Part shown: piece after piece, positions 38,569 to 53,500 of the stretch
How positions within the stretch are numbered: the first letter of the stretch is position 1
Layout of the letters: each line of letters opens with the position of its first letter
Source of the DNA: Himantopus leucocephalus
Taxonomy: Eukaryota > Chordata > Aves > Charadriiformes > Recurvirostridae
Direction of reading: 5' to 3'
Length of the DNA: 64,000 nucleotides
NCBI GenBank assembly: GCA_003993805.1
Contig: RSEF01000004.1
Span: 16,418,000-16,481,999, forward strand
The notes under the pieces: model-generated
The model's input: the letters and a program-made list of their open reading frames with translations, nothing else
Told to the model about the DNA's origin: nothing
Databases searched by the model: none
Position numbers and translations under genes: made by a program

Positions 38569-41500
38569 GTAAGTAGACTTCAAACAAAGCTGTCACCTTC
38601 ACCCAAATTTGATGTTTTCCTTCTATTTGACAGATATGGTTCAGAAAAGATCTTCAAACAAGAATGTCCTAAACTGTGGAACTGCGTTCAAAACTTTCTA
38701 ACATTCTTTCTCCTTCTAATCCTACATTTAGTAGAATCGGGTCACACCCACGTTTGAGGCACATTTTCCTGAAGCTGTACAGGTTTCATTGCATCATAAA
38801 GAACATAACACATCAATTGGAGAATCTGTTTTATTTCAAATATCCTGAATCGAGAGAGTGCTTAATTCCATTTTAGTGACCTCTGTAAACATCTGACGGA
38901 TTATCTGGATTTTGTCCCATGTGTAAGACTATTGTGCTGATGTTTTCAGCTAGTGTAAAGTTCGTCCAAGACTGTTCTGTTGTGTTCCAAAAACAACCTC
39001 ATATGAACTGGATTAGATACATCCTTTGAGAAAATTAGAGTCTAAGCACTGTCAAAAACTTGATGAGAAGAATTGAAAAGAATACAAACAAAACAAAGGG
39101 AGTATTTCTACAAAGCCTGTCATCTGTGGGAGATGTTAACACATTTCAGAAAGCATGGCAAGGAGGAATAACTACCCAAATAAGTCTAGGAGTTACTGAC
39201 TGCTACAGCCGTGTTACTAGCTCTCTGGAATGCTCTCCCCACCTGCATAGGCTGGGTTTTGGCCGCCTTCTTAGAAAGGACATTGTCTGCCCTTGAGAAG
39301 TAGTTAATTTTTTCAGCCTCAGTATCAGCAGCTTCTAAGGAGGTAGATTAAAAAAAAAAAAAAAAAAAANAACGCTGCCATCTTCGCTGAATTTACTCAC
39401 AAGAAAACAACGTGCAGGTATTCCTGTTCAAAGAAAGCACAGTGTGAGAAACTATCAAACTCCACTTCAGCCGTCTGCTTTTTCAGATCCTGCATTTCAT
39501 TTGTCATGCTTTTGTGTGAAGTGAAAGCAGATCAATTCACAGTTGCTACTAATAATCCTTACCTCTTGCTACCTTCTTTTAGCCCAGTAAATGTGCAGAA
39601 TGTCCCTTGCTTGGATTATCACTTGGAAAACCAGTATTTTGTTTGATACCCTGAAGTATCATCTATACTGAGGGTGATGAATTAAGCTGAATTTGGACAT
39701 CATTAAGATAACAGGAAGGACTTCTCTCATGGAAACGCATGAGAAACATCGTTTTATTGAAGAGATTTGGGTTTTCAATGTGAAACCATAACGTGACAGG
39801 GAGAGACAGGGCAGCGATGTCTGATAAGTAGATGGACATCTGCAAAACTGCATTTGCAAGATTAGAATTTCTTAATGAACAGAAAGATCTTAAAATATTT
39901 TGAATGCTGATGCATATGCAAGCCAGCACAAATTTTTCTGAAATACTAGGACAAACTTCTTTTTTATTAGGTTGTTAAAATATGGAGATACTGAACATGC
40001 AGTTGTAAGCATTTATCTTCCTTCTGCAGTCCCCTTGTTCAAAATCTCTCTGCAATACAACCTGGGATTTTCCTGAGTTGAGCCAATTGCTTTGATTTTG
40101 CAGTGAAAAGGTTTTGTTTCCTATAAATCTATCTGAGCAATCAAGCACTTTAATTTTGTTACCTAAATGGGATCTTAACCTGTGTTTTTGCAGGTGAGAG
40201 GATAAACTCACCGTGTATGAAAGCCATTTTGTCAGCTATTTCAGGAGCTGCAATTTTGGAAAGATGGGAGGCCGTGCCATTTATTTTGGTTTGGGAGGTT
40301 AGAAACAACAGCATGTAAAATTAAGGGCATTTCCGTTGTGTGATTCTCCAGGGAAAGAAAAAATAGTTTGCAGAAAATACTGCACACCTAAACCACTTCA
40401 TAAGCATGCAATGGGAACATTCACTCATAGCTCATTCAATTCTTTACTGTTTTACAGATTCCGATACATACTGTGTGTTTCAAGATAAGAAGTACCGCGT
40501 AGGAGAAAGATGGCATCCTTATCTAGAACCCTATGGCCTTGTTTACTGCGTTAATTGTCTTTGCTCAGAGGTAGGACTGCTAAGTTATTGATCCTACAAC
40601 TTCTTCTACTTGCTTAATTGACTAGAATCCTTTATGTTGTATCTTAATTTTGCAATGCCCAAACCTGTTTTTACTAGTGGGTCCTGATCATGCTGCAGGA
40701 CATAGAGGCAGGTAATCCTAGCGAAGGAAAAACATTCACAGAGAAGGCCAATACTGCCAAAAAATACTTGTGTGAGATAGACAAAACAGCTCCTCAATTA
40801 GCCTGAAGCTTTGTCAATGCTGAGCACTACATCTTGAATAACTGGACCCCACTACCTAAAGTTCCATCAATATGGACAATTATGCTAAACCTGAATTTGA
40901 TAGTATTTTGATCGACGTACAATGCCCACATCTTCAGAGGCATTGCCACACTCAAAGCATCTGCTGCCCTCAAGTGCTGAAGGAACAGGCTTGGACATCA
41001 CCGTTTGTAAAAATCTACGAAAGAATAATGAGATGCTAAAAAATGAGAACAGGGAGCAGAGAATTGGGTAGGAGGTGAAAGGACAGGTCCTTGGCTACCA
41101 TCAGTTGATGCCTGATACAAAGACACAGCAGCCATAGATCTCCTAAGTATGTCATATACAGCTGGGGGGGGACACACAGGAAAATGAGGGCAGAGTATGT
41201 CCCTTGGAGAACTTTAAAATTACTAAACAATAAGGGATCACTAACATATGAGACACTCCAGATGCTGAGTTTTGTCTGCTGTATTTAATGCAGAATAAAG
41301 TTTTCTTGGCTATTTTTGCCCCTGAAAGTGCCCCTGTGCAGCATTTGCTCTGAGGGATCTGCTACTAGTCCTACAAGCTTGGCTGCATCTCAGATCTGTG
41401 CAGCAGAATGCATCTGTAAGAGAAAAAAACAATGTAGTAGGAAGAAACGGAAAAGTCCCTGGTTACAGCAAAAAGGAGTTTCCACTCACTTTTGCTGATC

Positions 41501-44500
41501 TATATGTAAAGTTGAAAACTCCCTTGGAGTCCCTGTGTGGTAAAACGCTCATTAAATTGCTGGAAGGCTGTCTTGGGTGGGGATGAAATTCACTGGAAAC
41601 CCTAGAGATCTGGATACAAATCATTGCTCAATGATTTTTAGGGAGATGTTAGACAGTCTGGAGTGATGGAAAAGTGCATGGAATGCTCCTCTGGAGAACA
41701 GCACTGCTGTGATCCAGGCATACCCACGCACTGTGAGGCTCCAACAAATGCAGTATGTTTTCTTTCTTTCCTTCGCACGTGGGCATGGAAGACCAGAGTG
41801 ACAGTTCAAGGCAACAAGGCTAGTAATTATTAGTACATGCAGCTCAGAAGTGGTTCAGGACTCTGCTTCCTTGTTTGCTCTGTTTTACCTGTGTTGCCCC
41901 GTGAGGGTGCAACATGTAACTTGGGGTTATTTCAGCAGTGAGGATGCTGAGGGAGCTCTGGGATGTGACTCTTGTTGCCTGGAAAGAAGACTCCAAATAA
42001 CAAGTGCGGCATCCAGCCATTCATTTGAGTTTGTCCTGGCCAAAAATGCCCTCAGAACACTGACCTACAGTAAAAGATTCAGATCATCAGTAAACTCTCA
42101 ATAATTTATAATTTTAACAAAATAAAGGGTAGATAAAGCATTAGAAGACATGCCATGACACAGCACAAGCACAGACCCTAAACCAAATATAACAGCATAA
42201 AAAATGAAACTGAAGTGTGCCACAGACAACAAATAGGAGAGACCTAAGTGCAGCGCACCTATGATTGCTTGGCAATAAATCAGTTAGGCAAAGGATGTGT
42301 ACAGAGTCTGAACCAGCAACCTGCTCCCTCACGCGGCAGAGAAAAGCAAAAAAATCCCCAGGGGTCTTCATCACCAGCGTGACCAAAATTTCTTGTGGCC
42401 TCAAACATCATGATCCATATGATCTCTACACAAAACAAGTCATATCAGCCAGGCAAGAGACCAAGATCTCTGCTCCATCTCTAAACAACAGTCTGTCCGT
42501 CCATTCCCCCCCCAACACACACTTTTCTAACGTTTAAGAAAAGGTGAGACAAATTAATTGAACAGAGGCCAAATTATTCAGCCTGGGATTAAAAAAAAAA
42601 ACCAACCCCAAAGCCTTCCTGGTTTTGTGTGTATGTAGTGTTGTATTTTTACAAGTTACAATTTACATACTTAAACCAGAATAAAACAAAACGTAATTCA
42701 GTGTTCTCGCCCTGTTCCCCCTTTCTTTTACAACCCTCCTCCCCCCCCAATACAAAGTGGAGACTGTTGGCTGTTACAGTCAGGTAAGTTGGAGCACTCA
42801 CCATTTGTCAGATGATTATTTTACTCTGTAAAATACGGCAGCTTTTTGCTTGTGGTCATAGTCAGATCTGCAGACTTCAGGGGCTAAAATGAATGCTCTC
42901 ACACTTGGAACTGATAACACAGCTCGGGAAGGGAGATGTATTGTTACTCTTTGGGTATCTGATGCAGAAATTCTAACTGTGGCCCTGACTCACAGAGGCC
43001 TACAGGAGCTTAAGTCCTACTGTAGTCCTGTAGCCAGCAGGGCTTGGTCTCCCAAATACAGCTGTGAATCTCAGCATAAGATCAGTCTCACCAAGCACAA
43101 GATCAGTTAAAATCGTTCTGTCCTGCTGCGAACAGTGGAGTACTGCAGGCAGCACCAAGGAATGAAGTAGGCCTGCAGGATTTTTATCCCAGCTGATCGT
43201 GCACAGGGAGTAAACATTCACCTCAGGAGATTTCACAGGACTAATAATTAAAAAGGGAGTGAGGCCACGGAACAGGTCAAGTAAGTAACATGGAGCCAGG
43301 CCAGCAGGCACTGCCAGCCTTTCTTCTACAGCACTGCCTTACAGGCTCTCAGATGATGGTCTACTGGGCAAGGAGCTGGGCAGACTAGTGATGGTCCCTC
43401 TCCCGGAAAGAGTCTACAGCCTGAAATTTGTTCCTCCTCTATAAAATCAGTATATTTAATTTCAATCATCATTGGAAACAGATGGTGATATCATTTTTAG
43501 TGTCTCTTTCCAAAGTAGATGCACAAATGTAGTTCGTGGGTAGTAATGATCTAACAGTATGATTCCAGCCTGTGGTCCAGAGATATTTAGAAGACAATGG
43601 ATTATTTTGAAAGAGATGGCTAGAAAAGCCTACACGTGTGCTATCTAAGGAAGTCTACACCTCCAATGGAAACATTTCAGTGCCCCAGAAAGCACTGAAA
43701 ATGAAGTGGGTTTACTCCTGACACCACCCAAAACTACAGTCACAGCATAGTATCAGTGTTCATGCTGAAAGATCTTTCTTGCTATAAACATGAGCAACTC
43801 GGAGCTAAATTGGGAGGATGAATTATAGATGGGAAATGGGAATTTGAAATGGATAGTCTTTTCTGGTTACAGACACTGGAGAATGAAAATTCCCTGTCTT
43901 TTAATTATAAATCAAACTTAGATGTGGTCAAATAGAATATTATGTTAATGACATGAATAATGAACACCATTCCTAAGACTTACTCGTATTTCTTAGAAAA
44001 ATGGCTACTTACCAACTCATATTTTTTGTCTACTGGAGAACCCATAAAATGAAAACAAAAGACTCTCCACAGTTTTCAGGAACAATTACAGACGCTATTG
44101 TCTCTTGCGGTCTTGAACTAACCCTCACTAGGGGATACCTCAGAGACCTACCATTCATTATCTGTGTCTTAGTTTTGGAAATGCAAATCTGCTCAAAAGA
44201 GAAACGCAAATGAAGATTGTTGCAATCCATTTCTAAGTACTTCCTCTGATTTTAAGGTTTGTATGGATTTCTGCTCCATTCTGACCTCCAACATAAATTC
44301 AGAAGCAGTGAAAGTAGTCTGAGCTTACCCTGGTGTGAGCGAAATGAGAATGTTGTAAAAAGGCATTTGTTTTTAAAATATCTAGAAGAGAACAGAGAAC
44401 ACAGAAATTGGTGAGACAGCCCATTTCATTAAAGTATTGTATTATGTTCCACCTGCAGAATGGAAATGTACTGTGCAGCAGAATAAGATGCCCAAGTCTA

Positions 44501-47500
44501 CACTGTCCTTCCCCTGTGCATGTACCACAGCTGTGCTGCCCACGATGCCCAGGTAATTTCTATTAATGACATACAGTCCTTTCTGAAATAGTTATTTAAT
44601 ATGCTGAGTAACAGCAAAAATAAATGTCTGTGCTGGAAAACTTCTATGAAGTAAACATCCTTCTGTATCCTTTTAGGTCATGAGAGGCTTGTCCTACAGT
44701 AAGTTACAGTATTTCCTATGGTGGTTCCTTTTTAGGAAATCAGAAGTATAGATTTGGGAAGGGATCAGATAAGCTACCAAGTCTAGTCCCCTACAATCCA
44801 GGCAGAAAGTAGCAGAAGTTTCATTGATGGGGTCCATGGACTATCTGCTCCCCGCTCCTTCCCTTATCTCTAAACTCCATCGCAATAAAACCCTATCCCA
44901 CAAACTTCCTAGGTTTCTGCTTTTGGTGCTTTTCATAAGAGCAGGCTAAAATACATGGTTACGTGCAATGGTCCTCCGTTAACAAGCAATTCAAAATTGC
45001 TCTGGCAAATGTGCATTTGTACAGTATCACTGTACAACCAGTCTGGTAACATTTGCCTTTTACATCTCAGCTTCATAATTAGTGGAGACTGTTGTAAATC
45101 ATAGAAGCAGTGCTGTAGAAGTTTATGACTATATAAATCCAATTGGATACTGTATAGTAAATTCCTCCAGACTGTACATTTATTATATGCTCATTATTAA
45201 GAGCCACTGTATGAAAGAGACTAAGCAGGATCTTTCACAAGGCTGTTACAACATTCCCGACATGGCCTAATGGCTGGTAGATTTGACTGGAGCTTTTCCC
45301 TACATGTCTGTCTTAGTGGCATTTCCATTTATAAAAGAGTATTCATGCAGCATCATAGAAAGGGGTTTTATTTGGCTTTCTCCAGAGAGTTTCATTGTCT
45401 GAGGAAAACAGCTGTTCCCTGACCAAAACCTGTGAGCAGGAGGCAGTACGCAATGGTGGAGGGACAAGAGTGCACAAGTCGGTTTGCTGTTCAGCTGGGA
45501 TTGGAGTGCGTTCATTGCACTTACTGGAGAATAAATGGCACTCATGCATCAATTTTTAGTAGGATTCATCTGTCCTGACAATTATATACATCTGTCTGTC
45601 AGATGTGTATCTCAATATCTGATCTAGGTGTCTAGAATCCTTTTTTAATCAGGAAGAAGCATTTCAAGCACATAACTCATCTGATGCCATAATCCCACTC
45701 TTCTTGTGTCCTGGGATGAGGTTCATCCCATTCAACTTCCAGTCTAATGCTTTGGCATCTAGCTGATGGCAGAGTTTTATATATGATGGTCTAACACATA
45801 GGAAAGAAAGTTTGTAAGGTAGTATGCTTTATTTCACCAACTAGTGCTGTTAGATTAAGTGGTAAAATAGTGGTAAAATGCTGGGGACGTGAACTCCTTT
45901 TCTGTTTTCAGATTAAAAGAAGGACTGGTGTGCCCAAAATCTGGTCTGTTTTTCCAGCGAATGTAAACTTCAGTTGGCAAGGGAATCATCTAGATACCCT
46001 TTATAGCTGTTGGAAACATGCTGTCCCCTGAGGGTGATTCATCCTGTTACCCAGATTGAGAAGAATTTTTCCCTGGAGATGCCTGTCTCTCTCCACTGAT
46101 TATTGAGGGAGCACAGGCAAATAGCTTATGCTAGATGCTTACTTTTTTGACAGTTTAACTTAAATCACAGAAATCCCACTCTCAGTATGTAATTGTAATT
46201 TGGGGTCAGGAACTTTTTCTTTGTTTTTTTTTTTTTAATATCTCTGTACAGTATTTAGTATAGAAACCTAAACGCTTCTAGATTGACTGGTTTTGCTTCA
46301 GGTGCTCTTTGGCAGTGAACCGTTTGGCTTTTTTCTGTTCATGAGGCTGTAAATGTCATGATACCTATCAAGATTTTAAAACGTTCTACAGTGACCTAGT
46401 AAGGAAGAGTAAGGGCCCCTGTAAACTCCCAAATCCTTCCTATCAAATTAAGTACTTGCTATTCACACTCTTCAGCTAGAATTTTGTACTGGTGTTTAAA
46501 GTGATAAATCCAGAAAATGATCTGAATGAGCCGTTCCTGAATTGTGATCCATTATCTGCTCTTAACTGCTCCTAGAATCTATCTATAGTCTAACATCTGC
46601 TACATATGATGGGCCATTAAATTGCTAGCTGGGCAGCATCTCATTAAAAATGAGAATCACACTAAGGTTTATTTTTTCCCTAATTGAACCTGCAATTCAG
46701 ATAGATCTGCAGCAATACTAAGCAAAAGAGGACCAGGAATCTCCTGTGATTTCAGGGGTTATTTGCATTCTACTTTCTGCAGTAATTATGCATATCATAT
46801 TTGGTGCTCTATCTTCAGCGGTAATGTTCATACCTCATCTGAATAGAAATCTCAAGCATTCTTGCACATCTTATGCCAGCTTTCCATTCCTATGTGTCTG
46901 GCATACAATGTCTTTTGTGCAGCATCCCATGATATGCAGGAAATTCACTTCTCTGGTTTCCCTGGTTATTTTTTAATGGAACGTGCCAGAGCTCTGGCCA
47001 TTAGCCATCCATTTGAATTACTCTCATAAATGCTTATTATATTCTGTCACGTATGTTTCCCCTCAGTTTCTCAAGCTGTGTTTCAGAAATGAGTAGTACT
47101 AGCCACAGTGACTTGGGGCTCTCCCTGCTACCTTTCTGCAGGCCTTGTAGAGTGTAACTTCCCAAATAACTGCCTCCTTATTTAATGAAGCAGAGGTAAT
47201 GCCAGGAGGCAGCAACTTTCATTGGAAACTGAACTTCATAACTACCTAAGTGGAGGAGCTGTTGAAGGGATTCCTTTGAGAAAAGTTGGCACTGCTCTCC
47301 CCTTGGAATTAATGTCTCCTGCATCCATAGTGACACTGGACTTGCTGACACAAAGAGATGCAGTGTTTGTATCCTGTCTCCCTGGCACCAGCCACCATGA
47401 ATCTTAAGTAGTTGTCAGACATATGTTATGAAGCATCTTCTGCGTTTCACCAGTGGTTCAATCCTACCAACTTCTACCACAGATCCACTGCTAACTTTTT

Positions 47501-50500
47501 TTTTTTTTTTGAAACCTATTCTTTCTAGCATTGGCAAGATGCAGACCTTCTGTCTTGTACAGAACTAGATATTCCTCCCTTTTGCAGCTCTGAAACATAT
47601 TTTACTATCTGATTTAGATCGTATCATCACATATATGTAACCAAAAATACTAGGTTCACATTTACTGGGACTCCTTACACATTAATGACACCCAAGAGAA
47701 CAACACATGCTTCTGAGCTTGAACTCCCTCCTTCTACCTCAGGATGCTCCAGGCATCATCAGAGGAGAGGAGATTTATAGAATCAGGGAGAGAATTCACC
47801 ATCATTCTTAGAGCTGGATCAGCTCTTGAGCTAGGGTGGACTTCAGACTTCCTGCCTCCTGTCATGAAAATAAACTTCATGTTCAAGTTCTTCAAGCATT
47901 TAGCTGCAGCTGTCTTTTATGGCACTACTATGGACAGTGCCATAATAAATGGAATATTTATTGTAGATTGTATCATTTCTACATGGAACGATTGCAAATC
48001 AAAGCATTTAGAGTCTAGTTAAAGATCTAAAATTTTTGAGTACACTCTGGAATATGTAAATCTAAGATGGAGGAAGCTTACATCAGAAGCAAAAATGCAC
48101 AATTGCAGGATTTAGAAAGGGTTTCCATATTCCACTTGCTGGTTTGATTTCTCAGCAGATAAGGCTGCACATTGATGTATGAATCAGCCCATCTGGCACC
48201 AGTATTTTTTAAGCTTGCTGCCCCGACTAAACACACTGCCTTCCAAGAACGTTCATGATTAGTAACACATTTAAGTTTAAGCTTCTTTGGTACTATGATT
48301 TTTCTGTGTCAAATTCAAACCACTTTTTTGATGTACATTTCGTTGTTCTTTAGATATTGAAATAACAACAAAGCCAGATGATACCTACATACATAACTGC
48401 ACTAAATATAAAGATGGACCAGATCAGGTATCTCACAATAGTGGTCTGAGAACATCACCTAAAAATAAATGAGGCTATGTGAGACTATGTCTGCACAGTA
48501 GACTGCAGCATGACTTAGTAATACTTTTGTCCTTGAACTAGCTATTTGAGATCCTGGAAGCAGCCTAGTTAGGTCATTGCAGAACATACTGCACTGCAAA
48601 ACTCACTTAAGAAGCAGGAAAAACACGACCTGAGCTCAGTGATGAGCTCAGTGCTACCTTCTCTCAATTCCTGCCAGTAACTGAGCTAGTCCAGGTAACA
48701 CGCTGCACTCTGTAGTGTAGGTATTCTTAAAGACTCAGCCTTGCGAGGTGCTGAGTATGTACACCACCTGTGGACCTGATATATCCCATATATGTAAACA
48801 CAGAAGCATGTGCATAATACAATATACTATTGCACTGAATTACCACAAAAATATTCAACCTGGGCAGTTGGAATGCTCTGATGGAGTGACTTTCCACTGC
48901 AGAATGCACGTACAATAAACCACTTGGTGAAGAGATTTTGGGTTTTACCCAGGTCACGCACCAGAGCTGCCAGGCTCTCAGTTCTAGTCTTCTCACTCTT
49001 CCATTCAGAAAAACCCAATCTATTTCACAAATATTTGTGGGATGAAGGAAGGCATATTGTGCCCAACTTTTCCATTCTCTATACAATTCTGGTTCCTGCC
49101 TTCTACTCTTTTCATATCACTTGTGAGAAACCCATGGCCCAGATCTTACAAGGAATTTTAATTGCCTTAAATAGATGGGTGTGAGGCCTGAGTAGGAAAG
49201 AGAAAAAAACATGTGAATATGGTAATACTAAGAGATGTTCAGGTGGTGTCGTACTGAGCAAATACTGTTTTCCATGCTTTTAGTAAAAGAATAGTTGTTA
49301 CCTCCTGTATAAAATATATCTCTGTTGACTGATGCTACACCTCTGAGATTAAAGTCAGAAACACTTCATATCCTGAATTCCAGACTGAAAACAGACTATT
49401 ATAGCAATATTCAAGATCAAAAATTTCTGTGAGTAAACTGGCAAAGGGCATATCGTCCTTTTAAAAGCTGTGCCTGAACCTATACGCATGGTTCAAACAC
49501 CTAAGTATTTAATGAGAATTTGGAGATGGATCCAGACGTCACATACAATGTGCAAAACTTTAGAACTCTCCACAGTCCAAAAGATCAGATCTCTGCCCTA
49601 CCGTGAAGGATCTTCAAGGTTCTCAACGCTGTCAAGTTGCAAACACAGAAACTCTTTTGCTTTCTGTATGTTCATCAGTCCCTCTATTGCCTAAGTCCCC
49701 AGGCAGCAGAATTTCTTCATGAACCGTGCTGCCAAAACACCCATTCCATCTTACCCCATAAAAAGATTTGAGACCGTTGGCCATGCAGCAGTATAGACAA
49801 TCTCTGAGCTTGTGATTTCCTTTCTCTTATACAATGGTGAAAGGATTAAGGAAGAAGGCCACGGGGAGATTCTCATTAGAAGAATGATATGTAGATAGCA
49901 TTCCTTTTTTTCATGATTCTTCCTGAAATTTGAGTTTGACGGTAGCAAAGATTATAGAGATATATATATACTAATAGTTGATACATGCTGTATTTTGGGA
50001 CAATAGTAAAAAAAAGCATCTTACAAAGGTGCCTCCTAAAGGCCTAGATGGAGTCTGTGAGCTGAAAATAACAGAGCAATAACAGCTGTCATTTTATGAA
50101 AGACTTGATAAATTATGGAGAAATCTTATAAAATCCAACACTTGTGGAAAACAACAACAGCCCATAAGTGATTTTGATACTGAATTCTTAATCCAATACA
50201 CACAGCTGATGGGAGAGCTGTGCTTGACACATGAAGGGCACACTGGCTAGCAGGGATTAAGGAACAGTGGAGGACAATCTAGGTCATTGATTGAGAATGG
50301 TTAAATCTTGGCAGAAATGGTCAGATGAAAAAAAAATCTAAAGCAGCACAACATTATAATAACTGGGGTTCCCTTCACACACCTCTTTTGTAGCCATCAA
50401 CAGTTAGCATTGGAGGAGTTCAAACATCTGACCTACATGTCACCTATGAAGTCTAATCTATCAGTGACGGCATAGTGTACCACATGTACAAGTGAAAGTC

Positions 50501-53500
50501 CCTGGAAGTGTCTCCATACAAAAGACAGTGCTAAAAAAATGAGGAAAAAGAAAACTCAGTATGCAGAAAGAGATTTCTGTACAATTACTTTTGGAATACA
50601 AGAGTGGGGAAACTTCAGGAATAATCAACATTAATGAATGAACTTGAAAGCTTGAAAGTCCTACTGGTTTTATTCTTTGCTCATGCAACATTATTCACAC
50701 TTCTGGCAGCAGCTGAATTGTCTGAGAGATAATACAAAAAGCTAGACTCCTAAAAATCTTGACCATTTGAAACCATTATCCATGCTTGTCTGAACTGTTC
50801 ATCCAAATAATAAAACCTATATATTCTGTAGCTGATGCATGGTATATAACAGGTTCATAACCACCTTAGTAATCCTACAAGGATCGTCTTCCTGACACCA
50901 AAGAATAGACGGTTGGCACTTAAAATCAGTCCATTGACGAAAACAAGAGTTTGGAGCTATAGGTACATCTCAGATTTTACAAAAACTGGCCACATTCTCA
51001 GCATCCTGCCCACTTTGTCACGTGTCAGACGTGAACCTCAGTTCATGGAAGAAATTCTGCATAAATTCTGCATACTCAGCTCCCCTTCATTGCTCACCTC
51101 TGCCTTCCCCTGTTACTTTACCTCAGCATCTGAATCTCTTGAGACCTTTAATCCATGCTGTTGCACTGCCTGCAGGCCCAGTAGCTGTGCCTTCACTGCC
51201 CACCTTTACACTTTTCAGATAATGAAAAAGAAATTAAAAATAACCTGTGACCCAAGCTCTCAGCGGTTACGGTACAGGAGACTGTGGAGTAGGTATGCCA
51301 ACATACACAGCAGCTGATAGTAGTAACTGGAGAACTACCAACTATTATCTGTTGATAAGAGCAAATTTCAAATTTTTCCAGTCCGCATTTGGTTCCTGTG
51401 GAGGTACCATAGAATTTCAGAGCCATGCTTGTTTATGGTTACTCCACATATAACAAACAAGCTATTCATATCTGGAATATGAAAGACTCACAGAATGTTA
51501 CACAGCCTCAGAGATTAGTGAGATGCTCTGTTTCTTGTGTAGTCCCAACAATGGGTAGCTGTCAGATTGTTCAAATAAATTGTTTATTTGGAAGTAAATT
51601 TGATTTGGAAATATAATGATATAGGCATTCTTGGGAGATGTCTTAATTTTTTCCTATTGACATGCCCTCAGATAATTCTGTTTGTTTTGTGATGTGCCTT
51701 TGTTACTAGCTTCATAAGGAATGTTTGCTATCACAGCCAGATTGAGGTTATCACTTGTTTCCGTCCTGCTTTTTTGACCATAAAAATTCAAACAATCTAT
51801 CTGTAAATCAGCATCCAAAATGCACTGAAAAAACATGTATCTTCCCACATGGATGACTGAATTAGAACTTCTATTCTTTGGACTCACATGACAGGATAGG
51901 ATAAGCTGCTCAGAATTTTTCCAAGATAACTTCCAAGAGCATCAGAGACGCTTCAGAGAGGATTCAAAATGCAGCAGAGCATCACTCAGTTTGTTTCCTT
52001 GGCTGGGAGAGTGATTGGTAGATTCATATAACAGTTCAACCTTAGAGCAGGAATTAAAATGGAGCAACCTAGAAAGTGTTTTATGACTCCATCAGAGTTT
52101 TGCTGGGCAATTTTTTATGCCACTATAAAAGAAAACACAGGAAATTAAGCTGCAGAAAAATATATTAAAATAATGTGAAGAGATTGACTTTAGCCCTAGA
52201 GAGCTAAAAAACAACCAACAACCTTTTGAATGTTTAAACTGAAACTACATCTTTGCCTTGAATCTGTATGAAAATTCATACTGTCTAGATAAAGTGCTAC
52301 TAGTTCCTTCAAGCAATGAGTTTCATACACTTTCTACCGTCTGATCATATTAAAGACTAGCTGTTGCGATTAACTCTGAATTACCTTGGAGTTTTTAGAG
52401 CTTAACCTGGTCCTTGAAGTTATTTTAATGTAAAGCATTTTGTGGCTTAATATCTTTGACACCTGCAGCTCTGAGAGGCACATATGGATTTTGTTTAGTG
52501 CTTGTGTTTGCAGTTTTTGGATAGTGCACAACTTTTCAATCCAAATTTATTGTCAACTTCAGTCACTGCCTTAACAACAACATCATTGAGCTGTTCTTGT
52601 TGTTTTTTAAGAGACCTTCACACATCATCTATGTTTCTTTAAATCATAGATTTATAATAAGTTGGACTGTGATGCATGACGGAGGGAAAAGGCTAAATGC
52701 AGATGGACTGAGGGCTGATCCACAGTCTACTGTAGTCAATCAACAGATTTCTATTAGCTTTGATAGTTTTTGGAGTCAGCCTTCTATGAAAACAGATGCA
52801 GTTATTGACTGTGATATAGTCCCCTCTCTAGAAACGCTAAGGAGTATGGTAGAAATATGAGACAGAAGATGAAAGAGGAAACTGCCTTTACGCTGTACCA
52901 CACAGAGTAGGTGTTTGGGCCAGGTTCCAAATCTCTTTAGTTCAATGGACTTCAGATCAGTCCTTGAGGTGACACATTCATGTAGAGTGGAAACAAAAGT
53001 AGAGGGAAGAAGTTAAGCAAAGGAATTTTTAATAGGAAAGAAATCCATTTGCTCTCTTATGCTGTACTATAATCCCCCAAAGACCTCCAGCCACAATGGT
53101 TATTTTAAATAATACTAGGTGATCTCTAGAAGATAACACACTGAAACAATGTGATAGGTTTTCTCTGTCTGAGGTTCCTATATTCTCATGAGATGATGAA
53201 TTGGGATTTAGTTCTGGTGATGAAGTAGCTCTAGAATATTTGTGTTTTCTCCTTCTTGATGTGATAGTGGTAAAAACATTTACTCTTTCAGCAGCTGGTG
53301 GTTTTGGCCTTGCAACAGCCAGTTTGCAATAGCAGTTTGTCCCACCACGTGCTTATGGCACTCAGGGCTCAGTTTAGTTGCACAGCCCTGAAGCTGCACT
53401 AAGAGCAGGTCAGGAATATGTAGTAACTGAGTCAATGGTGCCGATAGGTTTCCTGCCTTTCTGAGGCAAATTATGCCTCCACAGATACTGAGGAAAGTTT

